Source of the DNA: a virus | Strand: one strand, 5' to 3' | Virus record (IMG/VR): IMGVR_UViG_3300031757_000612 | Span: 1 to 21,389 of that record | DNA length: 21,389 bases | Shown here: positions 1-7,836 of the stretch, piece by piece | How the letters are laid out: every line of letters starts with the position of its first letter | Position numbering within the stretch: position 1 is the first letter of the stretch | Program-made: the position numbers and the translations under genes | The notes under the pieces: model-generated | Seen by the model: the letters and a program-made list of their open reading frames with translations, nothing else | What the model was told of the DNA's origin: nothing | Database searches by the model: none

Positions 1-1610
1 TTGTAGATAATAAAGGTGATGCTTGGATTGAATCAAAAGGTAAGAAGTATTCACCATCACAAATATCTGCTTTTACTTTACAAAAAATGAAAGAAACAGC
101 AGAAAAGTATTTAGGTCAAGAAGTTACTAAAGCAGTAATTACAGTACCTGCATACTTTAATGACGCACAACGCCAAGCAACAAAAGACGCAGGTAAAATT
201 GCAGGACTTGAAGTTGAACGTATTGTTAACGAACCTACTGCGGCGGCACTTGCTTATGGATTAGACAAAAAAGCAGACCAAAAAATTGCTGTATATGACT
301 TAGGTGGTGGTACATTTGACGTATCTATCTTAGAAACTGGCGAGAGTGTATTTGAAGTTAAATCAACTAATGGTGATACATCATTAGGTGGTGAAGACTT
401 TGATAAAGTTTTAATTGATTACATCGCGAGTGAATTTAAGAAAGACCAAGGCGTTGATTTAATGAATGACAAACTTGTTATTCAAAGATTAAGAGAAGCG
501 GCAGAAAAAGCAAAGATTGAACTTTCTTCTACTATAGAAACAGAAGTTAATCTACCATTTATAACTGCTGACAAATCAGGACCTAAACACTTAAACGTAA
601 AAATTACAAGAGCAAAATACGAAGCACTAGTTGAAAAACTAATTGCAAGAACCCTTGCTCCTTGTAAAACTGCACTAAAGGATTCAGGTTATAAAGCTAG
701 TGAGATTGACGAAGTAGTTCTTGTTGGCGGAATGACTAGAATGCCTAAGGTACAAGAAACTGTTAAAAACTTTTTTGGTAAAGAACCTCACAAAGGTGTT
801 AACCCAGATGAAGTTGTTGCTCTTGGAGCCGCAATCCAGGCTGGTGTATTACAAGGTGATGTTAAAGATGTGTTACTATTAGACGTAACTCCTTTATCAC
901 TTGGTATTGAAACACTAGGTGGTGTAGCTACAAAACTTATCGATAAGAACACAACAATACCTACAAAGAAAAGCCAAACGTTTTCTACTGCTGATAATAA
1001 TCAATCAGCTGTTACAATTAAAGTTGTACAAGGTGAACGTGAAATGGCCGCAGACAATAAACTATTAGGAAACTTTGATCTAGTAGGAATTCCACCAGCA
1101 CCAAGAGGCATTCCACAAATTGAAGTTACTTTTGATATTGATGCAAATGGTATTGTTAATGTTTCAGCCAAAGATAAAGGAACTGGTAAAGAACAATCTA
1201 TCCAAATTCAAGCATCAGGCGGATTAAGTGATGCTGAAATTGATAATATGGTTAAAGAAGCTGACGCTAATAAAGAAGCTGATAAAAAGAAACGTGAAGA
1301 AGTAGATGTGCGTAATAGTGCAGATGGTCTTATTCATGCTACAGAGAAGTCATTAGAAGAACATGGTGACAAAGTAACAGCTGAAGACAAAGAAGCTATA
1401 CAGACAGCTCTAAGAAGCTTACAGGACACCTTAAAAGACGAAACTGATGTTGAAGCAATTAAACAAAAAACACAGGATCTAAGTCAAGCGTCTATGAAGC
1501 TGGGTGAAGCTATATATAAGAGTCAGCAAGAGGCTGAAAAAGAACCAACAAAAGAGGAAACGAATGACGACGTTGTTGATGCGGATTTTGAAGAAGTAGA
1601 TAAGAAGTAA
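1..1610 (+). CDS. dnaK: DnaK (Hsp70) chaperone, 5' partial
   Basis: ATP-dependent chaperone that, with DnaJ and GrpE, folds and remodels cytosolic proteins; phage relatives could support capsid assembly or host takeover. The reading frame is already open at base 3, so the first ATG at 87 is internal: about 95 N-terminal residues of a normal ~640-aa DnaK lie left of the window and about 535 are visible. Seen: the nucleotide-binding motif [10 protein letters not shown] (about nt 297-327), the adenosine-site [13 protein letters not shown] (about nt 718-757), the substrate-binding domain with [10 protein letters not shown], and the C-terminal end [14 protein letters not shown] typical of proteobacterial DnaK. 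Wording such as [17 protein letters not shown] and [12 protein letters not shown] matches alphaproteobacterial rather than enterobacterial DnaK from memory. It is followed after 33 bases by clpS. No frameshift is seen. Confidence 0.97.
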   Translation, partial: VDNKGDAWIESKGKKYSPSQISAFTLQKMKETAEKYLGQEVTKAVITVPAYFNDAQRQATKDAGKIAGLEVERIVNEPTAAALAYGLDKKADQKIAVYDLGGGTFDVSILETGESVFEVKSTNGDTSLGGEDFDKVLIDYIASEFKKDQGVDLMNDKLVIQRLREAAEKAKIELSSTIETEVNLPFITADKSGPKHLNVKITRAKYEALVEKLIARTLAPCKTALKDSGYKASEIDEVVLVGGMTRMPKVQETVKNFFGKEPHKGVNPDEVVALGAAIQAGVLQGDVKDVLLLDVTPLSLGIETLGGVATKLIDKNTTIPTKKSQTFSTADNNQSAVTIKVVQGEREMAADNKLLGNFDLVGIPPAPRGIPQIEVTFDIDANGIVNVSAKDKGTGKEQSIQIQASGGLSDAEIDNMVKEADANKEADKKKREEVDVRNSADGLIHATEKSLEEHGDKVTAEDKEAIQTALRSLQDTLKDETDVEAIKQKTQDLSQASMKLGEAIYKSQQEAEKEPTKEETNDDVVDADFEEVDKK

Positions 1611-1643
1611 CCCACCAACAAATGCGTTACAAGGAGACGTCGA

Positions 1644-1952
1644 ATGATAAGTAATGTTATGGATGTAGAGATCGACGAAAAAATTAGGCAAAAGATTCTT
1701 GAACCTGACTTATATAAAGTCATTTTCTTAAATGATAATGCAACTCCTATGGAATTTGTTATAGATGTTCTTATCCAAATCTTTAAACACTCCGACACTA
1801 CTGCACGTGATCTTACAGTTAAGATACATGAAGAAGGCTCTGCAATTGTAGGTGTATATACTTACGAAATTGCAGAACAAAAAGGTGTTGAAGCAACTAA
1901 TTTGAGCCGTACACATGGATTTCCTCTACAAATAAAAGTGGAGAAACAATGA
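1644..1952 (+). CDS. clpS: ClpS-like adaptor (N-degron recognition)
   Basis: ClpS binds proteins with destabilising N-terminal residues and hands them to ClpAP. The 102-aa product has the core of the family: LNDNATPMEFVIDVL (residues 29-43) and the strand with H62 (VKIHEEGSAIVGVYTYEIAE). Against E. coli ClpS, N34, D35 and H66, which hold the substrate alpha-amino group, correspond to N30, D31 and H62; D36 is replaced by N32. The gatekeeper Met and the C-terminal ClpA-contact region look present. The start has a strong ribosome binding site (AAGGAG, about 1631-1636). The stop overlaps the heme oxygenase start as ATGA, so it is translationally coupled to the bilin genes. No ClpA gene is visible, so it would have to use host ClpA or act as a decoy. 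Confidence 0.92.
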   Translation: MISNVMDVEIDEKIRQKILEPDLYKVIFLNDNATPMEFVIDVLIQIFKHSDTTARDLTVKIHEEGSAIVGVYTYEIAEQKGVEATNLSRTHGFPLQIKVEKQ

Positions 1953-2494
1953 GTTTAAAAGAATTAACAAAAGATGTTCACGGTAACGCTGAACGACAAA
2001 GTTTTGTCAAAGTTTTAATGTCTGGAGAAATTGATCCTGAGCTTTATGCGATGTTTTTAGCAAATCAACATCCAATGTATGATGTGCTAGAAGCACTTGC
2101 AGGGGCTAAAGGATTGTTAAACGACTTACCAGATATACGTAGGGCACCAGCTATTCATGAAGACTATAAAGAATTATGGACTTCTGATGAACCAGCGCCT
2201 ATGCTCGATGTTACTAAAAAATACTTAGATCATATTCGTGGAATACAAGACGATGAAGTAAAACTATTTGCACACGTCTACACAAGACACATGGGTGATT
2301 TAAGTGGGGGCAAGATGATAGCATTAAAAGTACCAGGTGAAGGGCGACTATATAAATTTAAAGAGCCTGATACTTTAAAAGCAAAAATACGTGAACGGCT
2401 AACAGACGATATGGCTGATGAATCGAAAATTTGTTTTGAATTTGCTACTCAAACATTTCGAGAGATGTTGCCCTATGTCAAGTCATCAAGTTAA
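1949..2494 (+). CDS. ho1: Heme oxygenase (heme to biliverdin IX-alpha)
   Basis: Opens heme to biliverdin, iron and CO using ferredoxin or another reductant; first step of bilin synthesis. The 181-aa protein has the proximal heme-ligand histidine in LTKDVHGNAE (H11) and the distal-helix signature YTRHMGDLSGG (residues 111-121), matching HO-1 YTRYLGDLSGG. It lacks the long C-terminal extension of plant and animal enzymes and is shorter than the roughly 220-240 aa common in cyanobacteria. The start overlaps the clpS stop by 4 bases and the 3' end overlaps the halogenase start by 20 bases. The bilin reductase three genes downstream is its expected partner. Known relatives: heme oxygenases carried by marine cyanophages and by the non-cyanophage marine phages that carry pcyX. 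Confidence 0.93.
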   Translation: MSLKELTKDVHGNAERQSFVKVLMSGEIDPELYAMFLANQHPMYDVLEALAGAKGLLNDLPDIRRAPAIHEDYKELWTSDEPAPMLDVTKKYLDHIRGIQDDEVKLFAHVYTRHMGDLSGGKMIALKVPGEGRLYKFKEPDTLKAKIRERLTDDMADESKICFEFATQTFREMLPYVKSSS

Positions 2495-3992
2495 ATCAAT
2501 ATGTATAGCAGGTGGCGGTTCATCAGGTTGGTTAACGGCCGCTCATGCTCTACATCTTTTTCCATCTGATATAAAAGTTACATTAGTTGAAAGTCCTAAT
2601 ATTCCAATCATTGGAGTAGGTGAAGCAACATTATTAGGATTTGACAAATTCCTTACTAACGAATGCAACATTCCTTTTGAATTATGGACAAAAGAATGTG
2701 ATGCCACGATTAAACTAGGAACAAAGTTTACTAATTGGTTTGCCGATGGCTTAGATATATGGGCACCGTTCTTAGTCCCTGTAATTTTAGGCGAAGACGA
2801 GCACCATTATGATTTACTTGACTTGGCTCTAAAAGCGAACATTACAAAACCAGACTTTTATTCAACGTGTGCGGCTTGGTGGGAAATTTCTGTAGAAGAT
2901 AAAAAGATTCCTTCTACAGCAACACTAGGTGGTCCTGACTCAGGGGCTCACGGAGTAGCTTACAATTTAGATGCAATAAAGTTAGCAAACTTTTTAAGTA
3001 AATGGTGTAATAAAAAATATCCATACTTAACACATATTAAAAAACATATAGACAAACCTGTTATTAAAAATGGTAATGTTGATCATTTAATATTAGAAGA
3101 CGGCAGTACTATTCATGCTGATGTGTTTATAGATTGTACTGGATTTAAAAAACTATTATCAAATGCAATAGAAGGAAGTGACTGGCGTGATCATAGTGAT
3201 ATGCTGTATATTAATTCAGCAGTTGCTAGTCAAATTAATTACAAAGATGACGAAGAACCTCAACACCCATACGTAGACGCTACTGCCCACGACTTAGGTT
3301 GGATTTGGAAAACTCCTATTAAAGACAGAATAGGTAGTGGATTATGTTACAACAATACGATTACAACAAAACAAGAAGCTGAAGATGCCTTTGTACAACA
3401 TTGGGGTAAAGATAGATTAAGAACAGGTGAATTTAATCACATAAAATTTACTCCAGAATATAATGCAAAAAATTGGCGAGGTAATGTTATTCCAGTAGGA
3501 TTGTCTAGCGGATTTGTTGAACCATTAGAATCATCTGGACTAGGTTTAATGACTCTTAGTATGGCTCCACTTGCAAGTTGTTTAGTACATGGGGAATATA
3601 CAGATACTGACCGAAATGCTTATAATGACGTACTTGCATTTACTTACCAGAACACAATAGACTTTATAGGATTACACTATTTTAATAATCCACGAACCGG
3701 TGCTTTCTGGAAGTTAGTTGCAGAAAAATATGATGCCACAGAATCTTTATTTAATTCCCTTAAAGCTCTTAAAATAACAGCAACTCATACCCATCAGAAA
3801 CAATACTATCCTAGAGCTACCGGACTTTTTCATGAATGGAATTGGAAATTATGGGCATACGCAACTGGAATAGGAACTAAGACTTGGGATATGAATGAAG
3901 ACGAGGCTTTAAAACATATTAATCTAATAAAAGACAAAGATAGAAAAGATTCTTACCCTGGAATAGAAAATAGAAAATGGATACATAGATGA
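2475..3992 (+). CDS. Flavin-dependent (tryptophan-type) halogenase
   Basis: FADH2-dependent halogenase of the PrnA/VirX1 superfamily; makes HOX that is passed to a lysine near the substrate. Seen in the 505-aa product: FAD-binding GGGSSGW (13-19), VGEATLLG (48-55), the catalytic lysine K80 in ATIKLGTKFTNW (PrnA K79), a slightly altered WxWxIP motif (WIWKTP, 'T' for 'I') and FVEPLESSG with E352 (PrnA E346). The start at 2475 is preferred over 2418, which would lie 77 bases inside heme oxygenase. The stop overlaps the next gene as ATGA. A marine phage halogenase (VirX1 of cyanophage Syn10) is known to have broad substrate range with a preference for iodide. The substrate here is unknown; its position between heme oxygenase and bilin reductase makes a tetrapyrrole-linked role worth testing. 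Confidence 0.93.
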   Translation: MSSHQVKSICIAGGGSSGWLTAAHALHLFPSDIKVTLVESPNIPIIGVGEATLLGFDKFLTNECNIPFELWTKECDATIKLGTKFTNWFADGLDIWAPFLVPVILGEDEHHYDLLDLALKANITKPDFYSTCAAWWEISVEDKKIPSTATLGGPDSGAHGVAYNLDAIKLANFLSKWCNKKYPYLTHIKKHIDKPVIKNGNVDHLILEDGSTIHADVFIDCTGFKKLLSNAIEGSDWRDHSDMLYINSAVASQINYKDDEEPQHPYVDATAHDLGWIWKTPIKDRIGSGLCYNNTITTKQEAEDAFVQHWGKDRLRTGEFNHIKFTPEYNAKNWRGNVIPVGLSSGFVEPLESSGLGLMTLSMAPLASCLVHGEYTDTDRNAYNDVLAFTYQNTIDFIGLHYFNNPRTGAFWKLVAEKYDATESLFNSLKALKITATHTHQKQYYPRATGLFHEWNWKLWAYATGIGTKTWDMNEDEALKHINLIKDKDRKDSYPGIENRKWIHR

Positions 3993-4756
3993 GAATAGCT
4001 GGTGCACAAATACCTTGTTCTAAAGATGTCGATAAAAATCTTATTACTATTAAACAAGCAATTGACTGGTCTGTAGATAACGACTGTGATTTTCTTGTAA
4101 CTCCAGAAGGATCTTTAAGTGGATACCTAGCAGAGTTTGATATTGACGCAACTGTTAAAGGACTTGCTGACATTGAAAAATATGCTAAAGAAAAAGAACT
4201 TGGTTTATGCCTAGGAACCCTTTGGGTTGAAAAAGAAGATATAGGTGACATTAGAAGAAATCAAATTAGATTTTATGATAGACAAGGTTGTTTTTTAGGA
4301 GCGGCTAATAAGACTCATGGTGTTAAACCAGACGAGTCTTTTTTAATGAACGACATTGTAAAAGACGGAATTAAGGTATATAGATTACTTGGTAATTCTG
4401 ACACTGGTCGTCAATATGTTAATGTAGTTGGATTAATATGTAATGATTTATGGCCATCTGGTGTTCAGAGCATACCCCACATAGCAGAGAAACAAGGTGT
4501 GAACCTTTTAGTTCACAGTTCTAATGGGGCTAGAGGAAATGTTAGAGACAATTTATATGATGATTGGCACAATGCCCATTTAAGAATGGTCAGTCATAAT
4601 TCACAACTTCCAATTATAACTGTTGATAATATATATCATATTAATGGCGAATTTTATGATGGGCCTACAAGTAGTCCAAGTGGTGTTGTAATAGACGGCG
4701 AATGGGCCAAACAAGTTCCTCGGACAGGAACACAATATTTTTACTGGGATTTTTAA
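3989..4756 (+). CDS. Carbon-nitrogen hydrolase (nitrilase superfamily)
   Basis: Cleaves a non-peptide C-N bond (amide, nitrile, carbamoyl) or, in some branches, forms amides. The 255-aa protein carries the full catalytic triad in the usual order and context: E40 in FLVTPEGSLSGY, K108 in GAANKTHGV and C151 in GLICNDLWPSG. The length fits a single-domain amidase with no attached NAD synthetase. The ATG overlaps the halogenase TGA, and only one base separates its stop from the bilin reductase start, so it is a coupled member of the heme-to-bilin operon. Nothing in the sequence fixes the substrate; a bilin propionate amide or a nitrogenous halogenation product are guesses. It could equally be a general amidase for nitrogen scavenging. 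Confidence 0.88.
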   Translation: MRIAGAQIPCSKDVDKNLITIKQAIDWSVDNDCDFLVTPEGSLSGYLAEFDIDATVKGLADIEKYAKEKELGLCLGTLWVEKEDIGDIRRNQIRFYDRQGCFLGAANKTHGVKPDESFLMNDIVKDGIKVYRLLGNSDTGRQYVNVVGLICNDLWPSGVQSIPHIAEKQGVNLLVHSSNGARGNVRDNLYDDWHNAHLRMVSHNSQLPIITVDNIYHINGEFYDGPTSSPSGVVIDGEWAKQVPRTGTQYFYWDF

Positions 4757-4757
4757 T

Positions 4758-5453
4758 ATGAGCGTACTATGGAATAAACTAATACAAAGTCAAGAAGATA
4801 TTATTAGCATCTTTGAAGAACAAGCTAAAGAAATACAAGAACCAGGTATGGATCATTTTAATCAGCCCGACGGAGGCTGGATTAATAGAGTATGGGCTAA
4901 TGATAATATACGTAGAGCTCATATTGACGTAGTAGATGCACGTGAGTCAAAAGGTCTTTGGATGATGCACGTATGCTGTTTTCCTGTATTAAATAATGAC
5001 GGTCCTATATATGGATTTGATGTTATATCTGGTAAGAACAAAATGACTGGTGCCTTCCATGATTTTTCAGCTTCTTCTGGTGGTGAAGATCATCCACTAG
5101 TAGAGTGGTTTGAAAACGAAGTTAAAGAATTTATTCCAAGCAAAAGGCGTGAATTACCCCAATGGGCATTAAACATCTTTACAGATAGTTTTATTGCCGC
5201 AGGTAATGTTCAAGATGAAGAAGAAGCTACAGCTATAATAGACCTAGCAGTAAATAACCTAAAAGTTTACTTTGAAAGTATAGGGCAATATGCAGGTATG
5301 GGCGATACTGCTATAACTACTGCTTCACAAAACTATTACTGTGATAATCAACAACAAAACCCACATACACCACGGGTAATGACTAGTTTAGGCCTTAATG
5401 AAGCTGACGTACAAAAGTTTTGTACGGATATGCTATTCCCTAAAATAGTATAA
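4758..5453 (+). CDS. pcyX: Ferredoxin-dependent bilin reductase, PcyX/PcyA-like
   Basis: Reduces biliverdin to a phycobilin using ferredoxin. The 231-aa product matches the PcyA/PebS fold length. Its core LWMMHVCCFP ... GPIYGFDVISG ... TGAFHDFS carries H71 and D88, separated by 17 residues exactly as the PcyA catalytic pair H88 and D105. The glutamate E76 of PcyA aligns, with a two-residue insertion, to D57 (RRAHIDVV). PcyX enzymes from uncultured marine phages, described as PcyA-related but making phycoerythrobilin, are the closest family I know; PcyA or PebS activity cannot be excluded. It is the last gene of the clpS-ho-halogenase-nitrilase operon. Its TAA stop lies inside the late promoter motif of the next gene. 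Confidence 0.88.
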   Translation: MSVLWNKLIQSQEDIISIFEEQAKEIQEPGMDHFNQPDGGWINRVWANDNIRRAHIDVVDARESKGLWMMHVCCFPVLNNDGPIYGFDVISGKNKMTGAFHDFSASSGGEDHPLVEWFENEVKEFIPSKRRELPQWALNIFTDSFIAAGNVQDEEEATAIIDLAVNNLKVYFESIGQYAGMGDTAITTASQNYYCDNQQQNPHTPRVMTSLGLNEADVQKFCTDMLFPKIV

Positions 5454-5456
5454 ATA
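5449..5456 (+). promoter_or_regulatory. T4-type late promoter TATAAATA
   Basis: Exact match to the T4 late promoter -10 consensus, ending 8 nt before the ATG at 5465. The pcyX stop codon (5451-5453) is inside the motif. No Shine-Dalgarno separates motif and start. Confidence 0.8.
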
Positions 5457-5464
5457 TTAGTACT

Positions 5465-7063
5465 ATGCGATTCTATGAATTTAAAACAACTCTGATTGAA
5501 GTTACAGGTATTTCTTGGGGTAAAATTGCCGGGAAAGGATATGAAGAAACTCGATTACCTAACTTTTTAGATTTTCTAACTACACAAAAACCATTTACAA
5601 CTGTAGATGGACATAAATTTGTACCAAGCCCAGGACAAGCAGAGGCGTGGAAACAGTATGCAGGAAATCCACAGTCAAAGACTAACCCTGAGGGGTCCCC
5701 AAACCCAAGAACAATAAACGGTACAGTATTTGCTCCAGATGACGATAAAGGCCAAATAGCAAACTTAAATCTATCGCAAATAGCAAAAACTAATGAGCCA
5801 TTTACAGGTGGCCAAGCTAAAGCCTGGGATCAAGATGACTCAGAAGCAGGAAAAGAATATATTAAAGGTAAAACAGCACATTTAGATTTACACGGTGAAG
5901 AAGGTGATGCAGAAGCAGAAGCTAAAGCAGTTAAATCAGCAGAAGAGCTTATTAGCGAAAAAGGTATTCCTGGTAACGATTTAGTAAATGTATTAATCAA
6001 CAATCCCTTATTGAATAGTAAAGAAGCACAACCGCACGGTGCATGGATTGTTAATATTGCAAAAGCAATTTCGTCTAGAGAATATCCAGTTCCAATTACT
6101 GAAGAAATATTTGATAAAAAAAATAAAAAAATAAGAAGTTTTATACAAGACTATGCAGGTGAATATCTAGGCATAGCAGGACTTGTTCATGACCTAGGTG
6201 ATTTCCCTAATAAAGATGCTTTTTTACAATTTTTAGATGCTACTGATATGAAACAATTATCATATTATTTTCCATCTGCACAAAATACTCCATTAGCAGA
6301 TAGTTTTGGTTATATTAAAGCCCCAAGTGGTGCAACGCATATGAAGATATCTAGTAAAGGTGGTACTACAGGAGCGGCTCCAAGTTTAGCAAATTTAAAA
6401 ATAACTAACGAAATTGAGAATAACGAAAAATTTGCAGGAAGTGGTGCTATACAATTTCTAAAAGCAATTCAAGAAGTAGCAAAAGGTAGTAATGCTCAGA
6501 TTACTGGTACATTAAGAGCTATAAATTTAATGCACCAACTTCATCAAAAAGAAGACCCTATCCAAGATAAAGAACTTAAAGCAATACTTCCATTAAGTGA
6601 CGACGAAATTACTTGGTTTAATACTGCATTTAATCAAGAGTCTAAGTTTAGAAAAGAAAATGTAGGACAAAACTATATTAAGGAATTTCCAGAACGCTTA
6701 CAGCCTTATGTAGTACAAAGGCAAGACAAAGCAGACAAAAAAGAAATACCAGGAGTAGGGAAAGAACCATATATGATTCAATCAAATGTTGGCGATTTTA
6801 TAATGGAATGCACAAGACAAATTATAGCTGGCATTAATAAACACGGAGCATTTCCGAAATTTGAACCGATGGCGAAAGAAATACTTGGTTATAATTTTAT
6901 GCAGATATTTACAAGGGTATCAGCTGGTAAAGGAAAAGCAAAAAAAGGTAGAGGAATGTCGTTCAGAGTACTATGGCCAGCTAAAATTGGTGGCAACATA
7001 GAGTTATGGAGTAATAGTTCGCAAACTAGAATGAACGGTCGAATTGGATTTAGAATTCATTAA
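5465..7063 (+). CDS. Unknown 532-aa late protein
   Basis: I do not recognise this protein with certainty. It begins MRFYEF, a type of N-terminus common among marine T4-like phage proteins. The first 120 residues hold a repeated motif, PGQAEAW (56-62) and GGQAKAW (115-121), each after a PFT segment, followed by a charged, low-complexity stretch (EGDAEAEAKA). The middle has a strand-like MKISSKGGTTGAAPS followed by helices; the C-terminus is basic and aromatic (GKGKAKKGRGMSFRVLW ... GRIGFRIH). No signal peptide or membrane segment is seen. The TATAAATA promoter directly upstream says it is made late, so a virion or packaging-linked role is plausible. The ISSKGG segment could also belong to a nuclease-like fold, but I cannot show the acidic catalytic residues. 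Confidence 0.85.
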   Translation: MRFYEFKTTLIEVTGISWGKIAGKGYEETRLPNFLDFLTTQKPFTTVDGHKFVPSPGQAEAWKQYAGNPQSKTNPEGSPNPRTINGTVFAPDDDKGQIANLNLSQIAKTNEPFTGGQAKAWDQDDSEAGKEYIKGKTAHLDLHGEEGDAEAEAKAVKSAEELISEKGIPGNDLVNVLINNPLLNSKEAQPHGAWIVNIAKAISSREYPVPITEEIFDKKNKKIRSFIQDYAGEYLGIAGLVHDLGDFPNKDAFLQFLDATDMKQLSYYFPSAQNTPLADSFGYIKAPSGATHMKISSKGGTTGAAPSLANLKITNEIENNEKFAGSGAIQFLKAIQEVAKGSNAQITGTLRAINLMHQLHQKEDPIQDKELKAILPLSDDEITWFNTAFNQESKFRKENVGQNYIKEFPERLQPYVVQRQDKADKKEIPGVGKEPYMIQSNVGDFIMECTRQIIAGINKHGAFPKFEPMAKEILGYNFMQIFTRVSAGKGKAKKGRGMSFRVLWPAKIGGNIELWSNSSQTRMNGRIGFRIH

Positions 7064-7082
7064 CTTTTGGTTTAAATAGTTG

Positions 7083-7111
7083 TTGACAACTGTATGTATA
7101 TACAGTATACT
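7083..7111 (+). promoter_or_regulatory. Sigma70-type promoter for the gene at 7133
   Basis: TTGACA (7083-7088), 17-bp spacer, TATACT (7106-7111). The -35 box is centred in a short inverted repeat (AGTTG-TTGA-CAACT, 7078-7091), and a LexA-like palindrome fills the spacer. Confidence 0.88.
7088..7107. promoter_or_regulatory. LexA (SOS)-box-like operator between -35 and -10
   Basis: CTGTATGTATATACAG at 7090-7105 fits the E. coli-type LexA pattern CTGT-N8-ACAG with an AT-alternating centre; counting the two flanking bases on each side it matches the 20-base consensus at 18 positions. It lies wholly between the promoter boxes, the ideal place for repression. Alphaproteobacterial LexA normally uses a different box (GTTC-N7-GTTC), so either a phage repressor or a host with E. 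coli-type LexA is implied, or this is chance in AT-rich DNA. Confidence 0.55.
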
Positions 7112-7132
7112 AAACACTAATTAGGAGACGTT

Positions 7133-7327
7133 ATGTTGCACAAAATTAGTGAAATGTGCGATCTAGTAAAAGTAATACACAACAAGTCAGAAAACTTAAG
7201 ACAATTAAAATACGGACAACCAAAACAAGAACAAGATAAACGTATAATTGACTATCATGTTTCAGACATTCAAGCTATGTGTAGACAGATTGCAGAAGAT
7301 AAACAACCTTACGAAAAACGAGAATAA
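7133..7327 (+). CDS. Small protein, 64 aa, unknown
   Basis: Not recognised. The product is a charged, largely helical 64-aa protein with no membrane segment or signal. It is supported as real by a consensus promoter at 7083-7111 and an AGGAG ribosome binding site (7123-7127) five bases before the ATG. Two cysteines (residues 9 and 50) are not in a metal-binding arrangement. The promoter carries a LexA-like box, so it may be induced on DNA damage or repressed by a phage regulator. Its 3' end overlaps the 3' end of the minus-strand gene at 7309-7707 by 19 bases, leaving no room for a conventional terminator. Confidence 0.8.
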   Translation: MLHKISEMCDLVKVIHNKSENLRQLKYGQPKQEQDKRIIDYHVSDIQAMCRQIAEDKQPYEKRE

Positions 7328-7707
7328 GAATTAGTTGTACTTAACTCTATAAAATCTCGTAAGAAGATAAAGTGTTTACTCAGTGACTCAAATAGTTCGT
7401 GGTTTAATGTTGTTATTCTACTATAACTAGACCTACCTATTTCTACAAAATAATCAGTATTCCCGTAGGCGGGAAAAACTCCAGAAACAAAAAGACACGT
7501 ATCTCCTAGCTCTTTAGCATTACTTGATTTACGAATAGTTAGGTAGGATTCTGCAAAGGATTTTTTAGGCAAGAAATCATTCTTATCAATATGGTCAGCC
7601 AAGAGCATTACAACATAACACTCTATATCATTCGGTAAAGTAAGCCCTGAGCTTTCTTGGGTTTCTTTAACTACCCCATAAAAAGCCGTTTGGTAAACGT
7701 CCCTCAT
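7309..7707 (-). CDS. Conserved-looking 132-aa protein, unknown, late
   Basis: Minus-strand gene; function not recognised. The protein is globular, without signal or membrane segments. The block LGDTCLFVSGVFPAYGNTDYFVEIGRSSYSRI (given here in part: GDTCLFVSGVFPAYG, residues 68-82) recalls an uncharacterised bacterial family in which a similar 'GD-CL-SG-FP' run precedes 'D-YV--GR-AY'. It is supported by an AATAAATA late motif 4 nt upstream of its ATG on the same strand and by uninterrupted coding of plausible composition. There is no Shine-Dalgarno. It runs against its neighbours, which are early-type genes on the plus strand, so expression in the two phases would be head-on here. Confidence 0.8.
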   Translation of the reverse strand: MRDVYQTAFYGVVKETQESSGLTLPNDIECYVVMLLADHIDKNDFLPKKSFAESYLTIRKSSNAKELGDTCLFVSGVFPAYGNTDYFVEIGRSSYSRITTLNHELFESLSKHFIFLRDFIELSTTNSYSRFS

Positions 7708-7711
7708 ACTA

Positions 7712-7719
7712 TATTTATT
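7712..7719 (-). promoter_or_regulatory. Late promoter motif AATAAATA (minus strand)
   Basis: Reads AATAAATA on the minus strand, 4 nt before the ATG of the 132-aa gene. It is back to back with the plus-strand sigma70-type promoter at 7783. Confidence 0.65.
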
Positions 7720-7782
7720 TGGTTTTGGATAACCACGGTACTAAACCATTGAATTTACTAGATCTTATTGGAACCTAACTAT

Positions 7783-7811
7783 TTGACTTTTACAGTTAAA
7801 TTTGTTATAAT
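7783..7811 (+). promoter_or_regulatory. Sigma70-type promoter for the SprT-like gene
   Basis: TTGACT (7783-7788), 17-bp spacer, TATAAT (7806-7811). It decides the start of the downstream gene: an upstream in-frame ATG at 7768 lies before the promoter, so the start at 7837 is used. Confidence 0.85.
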
Positions 7812-7836
7812 TATAGTATATCATGAGGTAAAGATT

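Noticed and set aside
1479-1916. Minus-strand open frames opposite dnaK end and clpS
   Set aside because: Opposite strongly recognised genes; hydrophobic, phenylalanine-rich translations are typical antisense artefacts.
2418-2474. Longer start for the halogenase
   Set aside because: It would add 19 residues before the FAD-binding strand, entirely within heme oxygenase coding sequence.
3919-4251. Minus-strand open frame of 110 codons opposite the nitrilase-family gene
   Set aside because: Opposite a gene with a full catalytic triad; no promoter or ribosome binding site.
7768-7836. Longer start for the SprT-like gene
   Set aside because: It lies upstream of the gene's own promoter at 7783-7811.
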